Origin: Kiloniellales bacterium
GTDB taxonomy: Bacteria; Pseudomonadota; Alphaproteobacteria; Kiloniellales; JAKSBE01
Length of the DNA stretch: 64,000 bases
Direction: 5' to 3'
NCBI GenBank assembly: GCA_030066685.1
Contig: JASJBF010000032.1
Location: forward strand, 116,772 to 180,771
Shown here: positions 43,019 through 51,989 of the stretch, in pieces
How the letters are laid out: each line of letters opens with the position of its first letter
Position numbering within the stretch: position 1 is the first letter of the stretch
The notes under the pieces: model-generated
Told to the model about the DNA's origin: nothing
The model's input: the letters and a program-made list of their open reading frames with translations, nothing else
Database searches by the model: none
Translations under genes and position numbers: made by a program

Positions 43019-43984
43019 CTACTTCACGACGGTCTTGGCGCGCGCCACCACGGCCTCGGGCAGGGCCACGCCCATCTTTTCGGCCATGATCGGGTTGACG
43101 TGCAGCTCGGTGATCTCGACGCCCTCGACCGGAAGGTCGCCTGGCTTTTCGCCCTTGAGGATCCGGACCACCATCTTCCCGGTCTGCCGGCCGATGTCGT
43201 AGTAGTTGAAGCCCAGCGCGGCGACGGCGCCGCGCGGCACCGAGTCGGTGTCGCCGGCGTAGACCGGAATCCGGTTCTCGACCCCGACCTTCACCACCGC
43301 TTCGAAGGCGGAGACGATGGTGTTGTCGGTCGGCACGTAGATCGCGTCGACCTTGCCGACCAGGCTCTGGGCCGCGGCCAGGACCTCGGCGGACTTGGGC
43401 GCCGGCGCCTCCACCACCTTGAGGCCGTGGTCGGGGGCGTGCTTGCGGATCAGCTCCAGCAGGATGACCGAATTCGCCTCGCCGGGGTTGAAGGGCACGC
43501 CGATGGTCTCGGCCCGGGGCGTTATCTCCTTGATCAGCGCCATGTGCTTGCCGATCGGCGAGAGGTCCGACATGCCGGTGACGTTGCCGCCCGGCTTGTC
43601 GAGGGAGCCGACCAGCTTGGCGCCGACCGGGTCGGTGACCGCGGTGAAGACCACCGGGATGTCCTTGGTCGCGGCGACCACGGCCTGGGCCGAGGGAGTC
43701 GAGATCGGCACGATGACGCTCGGCTTCTCGCCGACCAACTTGCGGGCGATCTGCGCCGCGGTGCCCGGATTGCCCTGGGCGCTTTCGTAGGTGAAGGTCA
43801 GGTTCTTGCCGACCTCGTAGCCGGCTTCCTTGAGCTCGTCGCGGACCCCGTCGCGGGTCGCGTCCAGCGCCGGGTGCTCGACGATGGCGGTGGTGGCGAC
43901 GTGGATCTCCTGGGCCAGGGCGCCTCCCGCGACCATGGCCGAAAGCAGGAACGCAGCGGCCCCTGCCGCAATCTTTCCCCTCAT
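43019..43984 (-). CDS. ABC transporter substrate-binding protein (TrpX-type)
   Basis: 321 residues with a signal peptide (KIAAGAAAFLLSAMVAGGAL, cleavage after ALA) and the ABC_sub_bind fold: TTAIVEHPALDATRDGVRDE, PVVFTAVTDPVGAKLV, NVTGMSDLSPIGKHMALIKE and YYDIGRQTGKMVVRILKGEK. Family members bind tryptophan, tyrosine or similar molecules. First gene of a three-gene importer operon. No leader or T-box element was seen upstream. Confidence 0.9.
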   Translation of the reverse strand: MRGKIAAGAAAFLLSAMVAGGALAQEIHVATTAIVEHPALDATRDGVRDELKEAGYEVGKNLTFTYESAQGNPGTAAQIARKLVGEKPSVIVPISTPSAQAVVAATKDIPVVFTAVTDPVGAKLVGSLDKPGGNVTGMSDLSPIGKHMALIKEITPRAETIGVPFNPGEANSVILLELIRKHAPDHGLKVVEAPAPKSAEVLAAAQSLVGKVDAIYVPTDNTIVSAFEAVVKVGVENRIPVYAGDTDSVPRGAVAALGFNYYDIGRQTGKMVVRILKGEKPGDLPVEGVEITELHVNPIMAEKMGVALPEAVVARAKTVVK

Positions 43985-44157
43985 GTCCTTCCCTCTCCAA
44001 TCTGCCTGGCGGAACCGGTCGCCGTCCCGGCCTCGGCCGGTCGTGCGGCGCCGGGCGCCGCCTCCTATGCTTGGCCGCAGATTAGCCCCCGGTCACCACT
44101 CTTGCCATGCCCAAGAGTGGCGATCCGGAGGAGATCCTCCCGCGGGCGCGGGCTGCT

Positions 44158-44433
44158 TCAGCGCTTGTCGGTGACCAGGCAGTCGTATTCGTAGATGCTG
44201 AGGCTGGGATCCTCCTGGTCCGGCCGGCGCCGGATGGTCTGGGCCTTCTTGCCCATCTTCGCGCAGTGGAAGCGCGCCGCCGCCTGGGCATCCACCCAGG
44301 CCTTCGTCCTCACGGCGACGCTGTCTCGGCCGGCGGCAACGACTTCCGGTTCGACGTATTCGGCGTTTCCGCAGGCGGACAGGGTGAAAAAACCAAGGAC
44401 AAGGGCGAAAGCGTAGCCAAGGCGCAATTGCAC
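44158..44433 (-). CDS. Small lipoprotein, hypothetical
   Basis: 91 residues from a GTG start (GGGAA 7 bases upstream). The N-terminus VQLRLGYAFALVLGFFTLSA followed by Cys is a lipoprotein signal (lipobox LSAC). The mature part is polar with two more Cys (FHCAKMGKK, YEYDCLVTDKR). No family recognised. A longer in-frame start at 44505 lacks the signal context. Confidence 0.65.
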   Translation of the reverse strand: MQLRLGYAFALVLGFFTLSACGNAEYVEPEVVAAGRDSVAVRTKAWVDAQAAARFHCAKMGKKAQTIRRRPDQEDPSLSIYEYDCLVTDKR

Positions 44434-44573
44434 GATGGATTCCCGGCGTCGTTCAAGACAGGACCTGACACCGAGAGAAACACCCGGGCCCGCCTTTGCT
44501 TCCACCAGAAGCCGGCCGGCCCGGGCGTTCGAGCTATGCCAGGCACTCCATTAGGAACGCCGGACCGCCGCTG

Positions 44574-46523
44574 TCAATCGTCGTCATCGTCGTCGTCGCC
44601 CGAGGCGGCGGTCTCGAGCGATCTCACCCCGCCGATCCGGCGCCTATCGGCCGCGCCGAACTGGATCTTGTCGCCGTCGATCACGACGGCCTGCACCGAC
44701 CCGATCACCCGCAGGCGGCTGTCCGCCAGGTTGTGGCCGAGGGCCTTGAGCTCTTCTATGACCTCCAGGTCGAAGCCCGCCTCGAAGGTCGGCGAGCCGC
44801 CGGCGCTGGTCTGGGAGATCCGGGGCGCGTCGACGGCCTCCTGAACGGTCCTCTCGTGGTCGATCAGGTTCATGGTGGTGTTGACCACCGAGTTGATGAT
44901 GGTCGAGCCGCCGGGCGAGCCGTAGGCGGCGACCGGCCGGCTGCCCTTGAAGACGAGGGTCGGCGACATGCTGCTGCGCGGCCGCTTGCCGGGGGCAGCG
45001 TCGTTGGCGCCCGGGTTGAAGTTGTCGGAGTCGGGGTCGAAGGCCGGCACACGGTTGAAGTCGGTCAGCTCGTTGTTGAGCAGGAAGCCCCAGCCCGGGA
45101 CCATCAGCCCGGTGCCCCAACCGGATTCGATGGTGTTGGTGTAGGTTACGATGTTGCCGTCGCGGTCGACGATCGTGAAGTGCGTGGTGTTCAAGCCCTC
45201 CTCCGGGTTCTCTCGGGTCGCGGCGAACTGCACCTTGGGCGGCAGGCCGGCGCTGTCGAAGGGCCGCGGATCTCCGGCCTCGACGTCGTCCTGGCGGCCG
45301 TCCGGATCGATCAGAACGGTGCGGGTTGCGATGTAGCCGTCGCTGATCAGGCCGCGCGAGGGCACCTCGACGAAGTCGTCGTCGCCCATCCAGACGGCGC
45401 GGTCGGCGAAGGCCAGGCGCATGGCCTCCATCATGACGTTCAGGGTCCGCGTCGAGCCGAAGCCGAAGCCTTCGGACTCGTCGCCGATCGGGAAGCGCTC
45501 CAGGGCCTTGAGGATGTAGATCACCGTCAGGCCACCCGACGACGGCGGCGGCATGGAGACGATCCGGAAGCCCCGATAATCGCCCTCGACGGGCTCGCGG
45601 ACCGCGACCTCGTAGCCGGCGAGATCGGCCGGGGTCATGCGGCCCTGCAGCCGCGCCTGATCCTCAGGCGAGATGTTCTGCAGGTTCCCCGCATCGTCGA
45701 TGAAGGTCTGACGCGTGTTGAGTTGGGTCGCGACGATGGCCGCGGCGATCGGGCCGCTGTAGAAGGCGTTCGGGCCATCCTCCGCCAAGGTCCTCAGCGT
45801 CTTGGCCAGATCGGGCTGGACCAGGAGATCGTTTTGCACCAGGCCGATGCCGCCCGGGGCGAAGACGGCCCGCGCCTCGTCGTAGGCCGCCTCGCCGGGT
45901 TCGTTCGCGAGCCGGCCGCCGGGCGCGATGGCGCCGGCGATGCTGTCCTCGAGACGCGACGACACCCGGAAGCCCTCTTCGGCCAGCTTGATGGCCGGCT
46001 GCAGGATTTCCTTGAAGGACTTCTCGCCCCACATCTCCTGGGCGAGCTCGATGCCGCGCACCATGCCCGGCACGCCGACACCGATGCCGCTGGTCGAGCG
46101 GATCGAGAAGCCGAAGGCATTCCCGTTGCTGTCCAGGAACATGTCCGGAGAGCCCGCCGCCGGCGTCGTCTCCCGGGAATCGATGACGAAGGTCTCCTTC
46201 TCGTCGGCGAGGTGGATCATCATGAACCCGCCGCCGCCGATACCGGAGGATTGCGGCTCGAGGACATTGAGCGCGAAGGCGACAGCGGAGGCCGCGTCGA
46301 TCGCGTTGCCGCCCTGGCGCAGGATCTCCGCACCGACCTCGGCCGCCGCGGGCTCGCTGGTCGTGACGACGCCGCCGCGAACCCCTGGAATGCCTAAGGA
46401 TTCGCGCCCTTCGGAGTCGGCGAAGGCAAAGCCTGGCAGGACAGTCAGCGCGACGCCCAGGGCAAGGAGAGTCCGGCGCTCGCGCCGAAAAGCCGTTTTC
46501 ACCCAATCCGGAACAAAGTTCAT
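44574..46523 (-). CDS. ggt: Gamma-glutamyltransferase
   Basis: 649 residues, a normal pre-protein length. A signal peptide (LLALGVALTVLPGFAFA) directs it to the periplasm. The maturation/nucleophile Thr is in EEGLNTTHFTIVDRDGN; processing there would give the large and small subunits. GIGGGGFMMIHLADEKETFV (with the substrate-binding Arg region DSRETTP) and MPPPSSGGLTVIYILKALER are characteristic. It hydrolyses or transfers gamma-glutamyl groups, mainly of glutathione. The C-terminus carries seven consecutive Asp (SLETAASG then D7), an uncommon tail. The start at 46523 has AGGGGGC upstream; the frame is open for 110 more codons upstream without family resemblance. Confidence 0.9.
   Translation of the reverse strand: MNFVPDWVKTAFRRERRTLLALGVALTVLPGFAFADSEGRESLGIPGVRGGVVTTSEPAAAEVGAEILRQGGNAIDAASAVAFALNVLEPQSSGIGGGGFMMIHLADEKETFVIDSRETTPAAGSPDMFLDSNGNAFGFSIRSTSGIGVGVPGMVRGIELAQEMWGEKSFKEILQPAIKLAEEGFRVSSRLEDSIAGAIAPGGRLANEPGEAAYDEARAVFAPGGIGLVQNDLLVQPDLAKTLRTLAEDGPNAFYSGPIAAAIVATQLNTRQTFIDDAGNLQNISPEDQARLQGRMTPADLAGYEVAVREPVEGDYRGFRIVSMPPPSSGGLTVIYILKALERFPIGDESEGFGFGSTRTLNVMMEAMRLAFADRAVWMGDDDFVEVPSRGLISDGYIATRTVLIDPDGRQDDVEAGDPRPFDSAGLPPKVQFAATRENPEEGLNTTHFTIVDRDGNIVTYTNTIESGWGTGLMVPGWGFLLNNELTDFNRVPAFDPDSDNFNPGANDAAPGKRPRSSMSPTLVFKGSRPVAAYGSPGGSTIINSVVNTTMNLIDHERTVQEAVDAPRISQTSAGGSPTFEAGFDLEVIEELKALGHNLADSRLRVIGSVQAVVIDGDKIQFGAADRRRIGGVRSLETAASGDDDDDDD
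44577..44597. repeat. Trinucleotide repeat encoding the poly-Asp tail
   Basis: Seven GTC/ATC units on the plus strand (GAC/GAT on the coding strand) immediately before the stop codon of the gamma-glutamyltransferase gene. Such a tract can change length by slippage. Confidence 0.8.
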
Positions 46524-46747
46524 CGTCTGCCCCCTGCTGGTTGCGGAGTCCGGGCGGGTACGACCCGACCCCTCGGTAGAAAATGCCGGCTTCAACTCTG
46601 GATCAGGTTGCAGCGCGACGCAACGCCGCGATCGGAGGAACACGCGAGACATGACGGCTTCGATCGATCGATCGGCAAATCGCGAGGGCGAATTCGCGTT
46701 CCCTGAGGCCACGAAAGCTCCTAACGTGAAGCGCGAAAGGGTATGCC

Positions 46748-48292
46748 ATGGAAGGAGCCAGAGGTCGGAGGACCCGCGGCGCGGGCGCTCGGCGGCGCGC
46801 CGCGGCGGCGCCGGCCGCTTTCCCCTGGCGGCAACTTCGCAATCCCTATCCACCGGTCGAGATCCTGACCGAGGATCAGGTCGAGGCGATCCACGAGGCC
46901 TCGCTGAAGGTCCTGGAAGACCTCGGCCTGCGGATCCTCTTCGACGAGGCCCGCGCGCTCCTGCGCGCAGCCGGCGCCGAGGTCGATGAGGGCAGCCGCC
47001 GAGTCCGCTTCGACCGCGGGCTGGTCCTGGAGGTGATCGCCAAGGCGCCCTCCACGGTCAGGCTGCACGCCCGCAATCCTTCACACGACGTCGAGGTTGG
47101 GGGCGACAAGCTCGCATTTCTCACCGTCGGCGGCCCGCCCAACGCCAGCGACCTGGAGCAGGGCCGGCGCGCCGGCAGCCTGGCGGATTTCTGCGACTTC
47201 ATCCGCCTGGCCCAGCACTTCGATGTGATTCACATCGTCAACCAGCCGGTCGAGGCGGTCGACGTCGAGCCGCGGTTCCGCCATCTCGAGACCTCCTTGG
47301 CCATGCTGACTCTCTCCGACAAGGTGCCCTTCGTCTTCGCGCGGGGCCGGCAGCCGGTGGCCGATGCCCTCGAGATGGTGCGCATCGCCCGGGGTGTTTC
47401 CGTCGAGCGGTTCCAGCGCGAGCCGAGCGTCTACACGGTGATCAACACCAACACGCCGCTGCAGATCGACGTCCCCATGGCGCGCGGCATCATCGACATG
47501 GCGCGGGCCGGGCAGCTGATGATCCTGACCCCCTTCACCCTGGCCGGTGCCATGGCGCCGATCACCCTGGCCGGGGCCCTGGTGCTGCAGAACGCCGAGG
47601 CCCTGGCCGGCCTCACCCTGTCCCAGGTCGCGCAGCCGGGCGCACCGGTCGCCTACGGCGGCTTTACCTCCAACGTCGACATGAAGTCGGGCGCGCCGGC
47701 CTTCGGCACCCCGGAATACGCCAAGGCGGCCATGGCGGGCGGCCAGCTGGCGCGCCGCTACGGCCTGCCCTACCGCTCCTCGAACGTGACCGCATCCAAC
47801 GCGCCCGACGCCCAGGCCGCCTACGAATCCGAGATGGCGCTCTGGGGCGCCTTGCTGGGCGGCACGCATCTCCTGATGCACGGCGCCGGCTGGCTGGAAG
47901 GCGGTTTGACCGCCTCCTTCGAGAAGTTCGTGCTCGACGTCGAAATGCTGCAGATGATGGCGGCCTTCTTCGAGGAGATCGAGGTGACCCCGGAGACCCT
48001 TGCGCTGGACGCAGTGCGCGAGGTCGGGCCGGGCGGGCACTTCTTCGGCGCGGCACACACCATGACCCGCTACGAGACGGCCTTCTACGCGCCGCTGGTC
48101 TCGGACTGGCGCAACTTCGAGACCTGGCAGGAGACCGGCAGCCTGGATGCCACCCTGCGTGCCAACCGGATCTACAAGCAGGTCCTGGCCGATTTCGAGC
48201 CGCCGCCGCTCGACCCTGCGATTCGCGAGGAGCTAAAGGCCTTCGTCACCCGCCGCAAGGCCGAAGGTGGCGCCGAGCTCGACGGGGCCTGA
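46748..48292 (+). CDS. Trimethylamine methyltransferase (MttB) family protein, non-pyrrolysine type
   Basis: 514 residues of the MttB superfamily: ILTEDQVEAIHEASLKVLED at the start, LTVGGPPNASDLEQGRRAGS, NTNTPLQIDVPMARGIIDMA, SQVAQPGAPVAYGGFTSNVD and, near the active site, SSNVTASNAPDAQAAYESEM. No in-frame amber codon is present where archaeal MttB carries pyrrolysine, so it is one of the MtgB-like homologues. Those that have been tested demethylate quaternary amines such as glycine betaine and pass the methyl to a corrinoid protein; no corrinoid-protein gene is adjacent here, so function is open. AAAGGG precedes the ATG. Divergent from the gamma-glutamyltransferase gene. Confidence 0.85.
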   Translation: MEGARGRRTRGAGARRRAAAAPAAFPWRQLRNPYPPVEILTEDQVEAIHEASLKVLEDLGLRILFDEARALLRAAGAEVDEGSRRVRFDRGLVLEVIAKAPSTVRLHARNPSHDVEVGGDKLAFLTVGGPPNASDLEQGRRAGSLADFCDFIRLAQHFDVIHIVNQPVEAVDVEPRFRHLETSLAMLTLSDKVPFVFARGRQPVADALEMVRIARGVSVERFQREPSVYTVINTNTPLQIDVPMARGIIDMARAGQLMILTPFTLAGAMAPITLAGALVLQNAEALAGLTLSQVAQPGAPVAYGGFTSNVDMKSGAPAFGTPEYAKAAMAGGQLARRYGLPYRSSNVTASNAPDAQAAYESEMALWGALLGGTHLLMHGAGWLEGGLTASFEKFVLDVEMLQMMAAFFEEIEVTPETLALDAVREVGPGGHFFGAAHTMTRYETAFYAPLVSDWRNFETWQETGSLDATLRANRIYKQVLADFEPPPLDPAIREELKAFVTRRKAEGGAELDGA

Positions 48293-48308
48293 AGGGGCGC
48301 CGCCGGCT

Positions 48309-48809
48309 TTACCAGCCGAAGGTGCCCGGCCCGCCCTTGAAGGGGCCGGCGATGCGCGCAGTGATCCAGCCGCCGTAGAAGTCGCCTTCCTGCGCCTTCA
48401 CCCGCTCCTCCCCGACCCAGCAGGACTCGACCCGGGAGGCGTAGAAGGCGAAGTGGTCGCGGATCGCGGCGAAGGCGGCGCTCGGCTCGGGATAGCTCCA
48501 GGCCACGCGCTCGGCGCGCTGGCCGCTGGGCAGCTCGAGGCTCCAGTAGCCGGCCCGGCCCTTGTACTCGCAATGGGAACGGCCGGGAGCGGGCACCAGG
48601 AACTCCTGGACGACCGAGTCCGGCGGAAAGTAGTAGACCGGCGGATGGCTGGTCTCCAGCACCCGGAAGCCCGCCTCGGTCTCCGCCACCACATGCCCGG
48701 CGAAGACCACACGCAGCCGTTCGGCGACGGGCTCGAGCCGGGGCGGACGGGGATAGTCCCAGACTGATTCGATCGGTGGCGCGGCGTCGCCCTGGACGGG
48801 TCCGGTCAT
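48309..48809 (-). CDS. DUF427 domain protein
   Basis: 166 residues with the DUF427 pattern: VVAETEAGFRVLETSHPPVY, YFPPDSVV, SHCEYKGRAGYWSLEL and VAWSYPEPSAAFAAIRDHFA FYASRV near the end. This family of small beta-rich proteins has no settled role. It is on the same strand as, and 7 bases downstream of, the glutathione peroxidase gene, so it is probably cotranscribed with it. Convergent with the MttB-like gene. Confidence 0.82.
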   Translation of the reverse strand: MTGPVQGDAAPPIESVWDYPRPPRLEPVAERLRVVFAGHVVAETEAGFRVLETSHPPVYYFPPDSVVQEFLVPAPGRSHCEYKGRAGYWSLELPSGQRAERVAWSYPEPSAAFAAIRDHFAFYASRVESCWVGEERVKAQEGDFYGGWITARIAGPFKGGPGTFGW

Positions 48810-48816
48810 GCCGGGC

Positions 48817-49383
48817 TTAGCCGCTGGCCGCCGGGGCGGCGGGCAGGTGGGCCTCGATCGCCTCGATCACGGCTTCGGCGTCCGGCCGGGTTTGGGTCGG
48901 GAACCAGGTGACCAGGCGACCGTCCGGCGCCACCAGGTACTTGTGGAAGTTCCAACGCGGCGTCGCTTTGGGGCCCAGCGTCGTCTCGGCCCAGCGATAG
49001 AAGGGATGCGCCTGCGCACCCCGCACGCGGACCTTCTCCGTCATCGGGAAGTCGACGCTGAAGTTGACCTCACAGAACTCCTTGATCTCAGCCTCGCTGC
49101 CCGGCTCTTGGCCGCCGAAATCGTTGGACGGCACGCCCAGCACCACCAATCCGCGGTCCCGGAAGCGCTCCCAGAGCGCCTGGAGGTCGCCGTACTGCCG
49201 GGTGAAGCCGCAGCGCGAGGCCGTGTTTACCACCAGCACCGCCTTGCCGGCGAAGCGCTCCAGCGGCAGGGCCTCGCCCTCGATCGAGGTGAAGCCGAAG
49301 GCGTGCGCCCCTGGCGGCTCCTCGCTGAGCGCCTGCAGGGGCAGGAGGGCGAGGACGGCAAGGACGAGCGGTGCGAATCGCAT
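48817..49383 (-). CDS. Glutathione peroxidase, exported
   Basis: 188 residues with a signal peptide (MRFAPLVLAVLALLPLQALS) and the GPX fold. The catalytic triad is visible: C58 in NTASRCGFTRQY (Cys, not selenocysteine), Q92 in NDFGGQEPG and W144 in RWNFHKYL. It reduces peroxides, probably with thioredoxin-type donors, in the periplasm. The start at 49383 fits the signal peptide. Probably in an operon with the DUF427 gene. Confidence 0.9.
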   Translation of the reverse strand: MRFAPLVLAVLALLPLQALSEEPPGAHAFGFTSIEGEALPLERFAGKAVLVVNTASRCGFTRQYGDLQALWERFRDRGLVVLGVPSNDFGGQEPGSEAEIKEFCEVNFSVDFPMTEKVRVRGAQAHPFYRWAETTLGPKATPRWNFHKYLVAPDGRLVTWFPTQTRPDAEAVIEAIEAHLPAAPAASG

Positions 49384-49912
49384 GGTGAAGCTCCGCGTTC
49401 GGGAGGCTAGGGCATCGATCGAAATATTTACCTGTGGCAAGTTTTACGCAAAGGCCGGCGGGTCGGATGTCACCGATATCACATGCCGAGGGCGAAAAAG
49501 GGACCGCGGCTAGTCGGGTTGCCGCGCCCGGATGCCGCCGGCGCCCGGGCCTTTGCAGGCCGGGGATCGGTGCCTTGGCGCCCCTATCTCTGCGGTGTTA
49601 CGCCGAGCCGGCGCCCGGCCTCGAGGAAGCTCCCGACGTTGCACCTTGCCTGGAGAGGAGAGCGCTCGATGAGTTTCCGGCGTTCGGGGTCGCGTTCCGG
49701 TCCGGCGGATCCTCCGCCGCCGGATCAACGGCCATCCGGACCTGCCGCCCGGCAGCCTGGCCAAGGCCGCCGGGAACGCCCGACAAAGCCTCGCGGCCGA
49801 AGGCGCGCTAGGCGGATCCCATCCTCGACCGAGCCTCGGAAATCCGCGGCACCCTCCCGACGCAAATCGATCGCGCCCCACCGGCCTAGGGCTCTGATAT
49901 GTATGGGAAAAT
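49384..49912. other. Intergenic region between glutathione peroxidase and tRNA-Lys
   Basis: About 530 bases. The first 70 hold a short AT-richer patch (AAATATTTACC) that probably contains the peroxidase promoter. The rest has overlapping Arg- and Pro-rich open frames on both strands with no ribosome sites and no recognisable protein. I see no further RNA gene in it. Confidence 0.5.
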
Positions 49913-49988
<76 letters not shown>

Positions 49989-50063
49989 CACACTGAGGCC
50001 GGGTTGATAGCAAGTCCGGGCCGCTTTGGGAAGCCCGAATGCCCGAAAAATCCCCGGGACCGC

Positions 50064-50711
50064 CTAGGCCTCGTCGAGCGGTATACCGCTCCACAGGGGG
50101 CGGCTCATCTCCTGGGTGAAGGCGCTGAACATGATGTTGTAGGCGATCGAGACCCGCTCTTCCTCGCTGCGGTTCACCGGCACCCCGTGGCGCAGGTAGG
50201 CCGGAAAGAGGATGAAGCGCCCGGCCTTGATCTCGAAGGTCACCTCGTTGCCGTTGTAGGCGTTGTATTCCGTGACCTTGGGCAGGATCGCGGCGGCCGC
50301 CTCGCGCGGGTCGCCAAAGACGATCACGCCCGAGCCCTTGGGCACGCTGACGTAGTAGACCCCGCTAAGGTAGTTGTTGGGGTGGGTGTGGCTGGTGTTG
50401 AGGCTGCCCTTGGGGTTGATGTTGGCCCAGCAGGCGGTGATCTCGAAGGCCGAGTAGTCGACCTTCATGAAGTCCAGCGCGCCCCGGGCCGCCTTGTTGA
50501 TGCCCTCGGTCAGCTCGGCGAAGGCCGGCAGGGTGTGCAGGTTCTGGTCGGTCTGCCAGGTTGCGCCGATGGGGATCTCCGGCCGCGGCGACAGCAGGCG
50601 GTCGAGCTGGACCAGGATCTGCCGGTTGAGGCGCTCGGCGACCTCGTCCTCCAGATCGAGGGACCAGATCGGGGTCGGGAAAAGGTCGTGGGCCTTGACC
50701 TGCTTGAACAC
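50064..50711 (-). CDS. 2OG-Fe(II) oxygenase-like protein (TIGR02466 type)
   Basis: 215 residues resembling the TIGR02466 group of putative 2-oxoglutarate/iron oxygenases: LFPTPIWSLDLEDEV at the start, WANINPKGSLNTSHTHPNNY (metal-binding His region), LSGVYYVSVPKGSGVIVFGD, and FPAYLRHGVPVNRSEEERVS with the distal His and the Arg that binds 2-oxoglutarate. The substrate is unknown. The start is GTG at 50711 with AAGGAG 9 bases upstream. It lies downstream of rodA on the same strand, 116 bases away, so cotranscription is possible. Confidence 0.8.
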   Translation of the reverse strand: MFKQVKAHDLFPTPIWSLDLEDEVAERLNRQILVQLDRLLSPRPEIPIGATWQTDQNLHTLPAFAELTEGINKAARGALDFMKVDYSAFEITACWANINPKGSLNTSHTHPNNYLSGVYYVSVPKGSGVIVFGDPREAAAAILPKVTEYNAYNGNEVTFEIKAGRFILFPAYLRHGVPVNRSEEERVSIAYNIMFSAFTQEMSRPLWSGIPLDEA

Positions 50712-50827
50712 GGCCGAAGACTCCTTCGCGTGCTGGCCGCCGCGGGCGGCCGTGGATCGTTCGGGAGTTTTTAGGGCATCGCGCGGGACTTTTCCATGGG
50801 CCCAAGCCCTCCGCAAGCGGGGGCCGG

Positions 50828-51985
50828 CTAGTCCTCGCCCTGGAGGCCGCGGCGGGAGATCCTGATATCCCGGTGGACGTAGACCGACATCAGGATGCCG
50901 AGGCTGCACATCACCGCCAGCAAGGCCGTGCCGCCGTAGGAGATCAGCGGCAGGGGCACGCCGACCACCGGGATCAGGCCGGTGACCATGGCGACGTTGA
51001 TGAAGACGTAGAGGAAGACGTGGCAGGTGATGCCCAGGGCCAGCAGGCGGCCGAAGTGGTTGCGGGCCCTGAGCGAGATCGCCAGGCCGTAGGCCAGGAC
51101 GACCAGGAAGAGGCCGAGGACCGTCAGGGCGCCGATCAGGCCGAACTCCTCGGCCAGCATGGTGAAGATGAAGTCGGTATGCTTTTCCGGCAGGAAGTTC
51201 AGGTAGCTCTGGGAGCCCTGCAGGAAGCCGCGGCCGCCCATGCCGCCGGAGCCGAGCGCGATCTTGGACTGCAGGATGTGGTAGCCGGCGCCCAGAGGGT
51301 CGCGCTCTGGGTCTAGGAAGGTCTTGATCCGGGCGCGCTGGTAGTCGTGCAGGAACTGCCAGGCGATCGGGATCGCCGAGAGGCCGGCGACGAGTATCAG
51401 GGCGAACTTCCAGATCCGTACGCCGGCGGTGAAGAACAGCGCGCCGCCGATCAGGATCAGCACCCCGGCGGTGCCGAGGTCGGGCTGCTTGAGCACCAGG
51501 CCGGCCGCGGCGAAGATCAGCAGCAGGGGCAGCAGGAGGAAGTGCGGACGCGCGACGTCCTCCTGGTTGAGGCCGTGAAAATACCGCGCCAGGGCCAGGA
51601 TCAGGGCCACCTTCATGATCTCGGAAGGCTGGATCTGGACAAAGCCCAGGTCGAGCCAGCGCTGGGCGCCCATGCCGATCGAGCCGCCGAGCTCGACCGC
51701 GAAAAGCATGGCCAGGGTCGCGAAATAGATCAGATAGGCGTAGCGGAACCAGACCCGGATATCCACGAGAGCCAGCGCCAGCATCAGCAGCAGCCCGGCA
51801 AAAAGCCGGATCAGCTGGCGCGAGGCCCAGGGATCCATACTGCCCTGGGCGGCCGAATAGAGCATGACCACGCCGACCGCACCGATGCCGGCGACAGTCA
51901 GCACCAGGCCCCAGTTCACCTGCAGGATCTTCTGACCCAGGCTCTGGTCGACGTTGCGCCGGAAGGACGAGTACCCCATGGACAT
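50828..51985 (-). CDS. rodA: Rod shape-determining peptidoglycan polymerase RodA
   Basis: 385-residue SEDS glycosyltransferase with about ten membrane helices: SIGMGAQRWLDLGFVQIQPS EIMK, KQPDLGTAGVLILIGGALFF (with the catalytic-type Asp), YHILQSKIALGSGGMGGRGF, FLPEKHTDFIFTMLAEEFG and PLPLISYGGTALLAVMCSLG. With PBP2 it synthesises lateral-wall peptidoglycan. ATG at 51985 lies 4 bases after the mrdA stop; the open frame continues upstream only as a shadow of mrdA. Confidence 0.95.
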   Translation of the reverse strand: MSMGYSSFRRNVDQSLGQKILQVNWGLVLTVAGIGAVGVVMLYSAAQGSMDPWASRQLIRLFAGLLLMLALALVDIRVWFRYAYLIYFATLAMLFAVELGGSIGMGAQRWLDLGFVQIQPSEIMKVALILALARYFHGLNQEDVARPHFLLLPLLLIFAAAGLVLKQPDLGTAGVLILIGGALFFTAGVRIWKFALILVAGLSAIPIAWQFLHDYQRARIKTFLDPERDPLGAGYHILQSKIALGSGGMGGRGFLQGSQSYLNFLPEKHTDFIFTMLAEEFGLIGALTVLGLFLVVLAYGLAISLRARNHFGRLLALGITCHVFLYVFINVAMVTGLIPVVGVPLPLISYGGTALLAVMCSLGILMSVYVHRDIRISRRGLQGED

Positions 51986-51989
51986 GGCG

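Noticed and set aside
47780..47850. Possible pyrrolysine site in the MttB-family gene
   Set aside because: No in-frame TAG occurs, and the frame runs uninterrupted to 48292.
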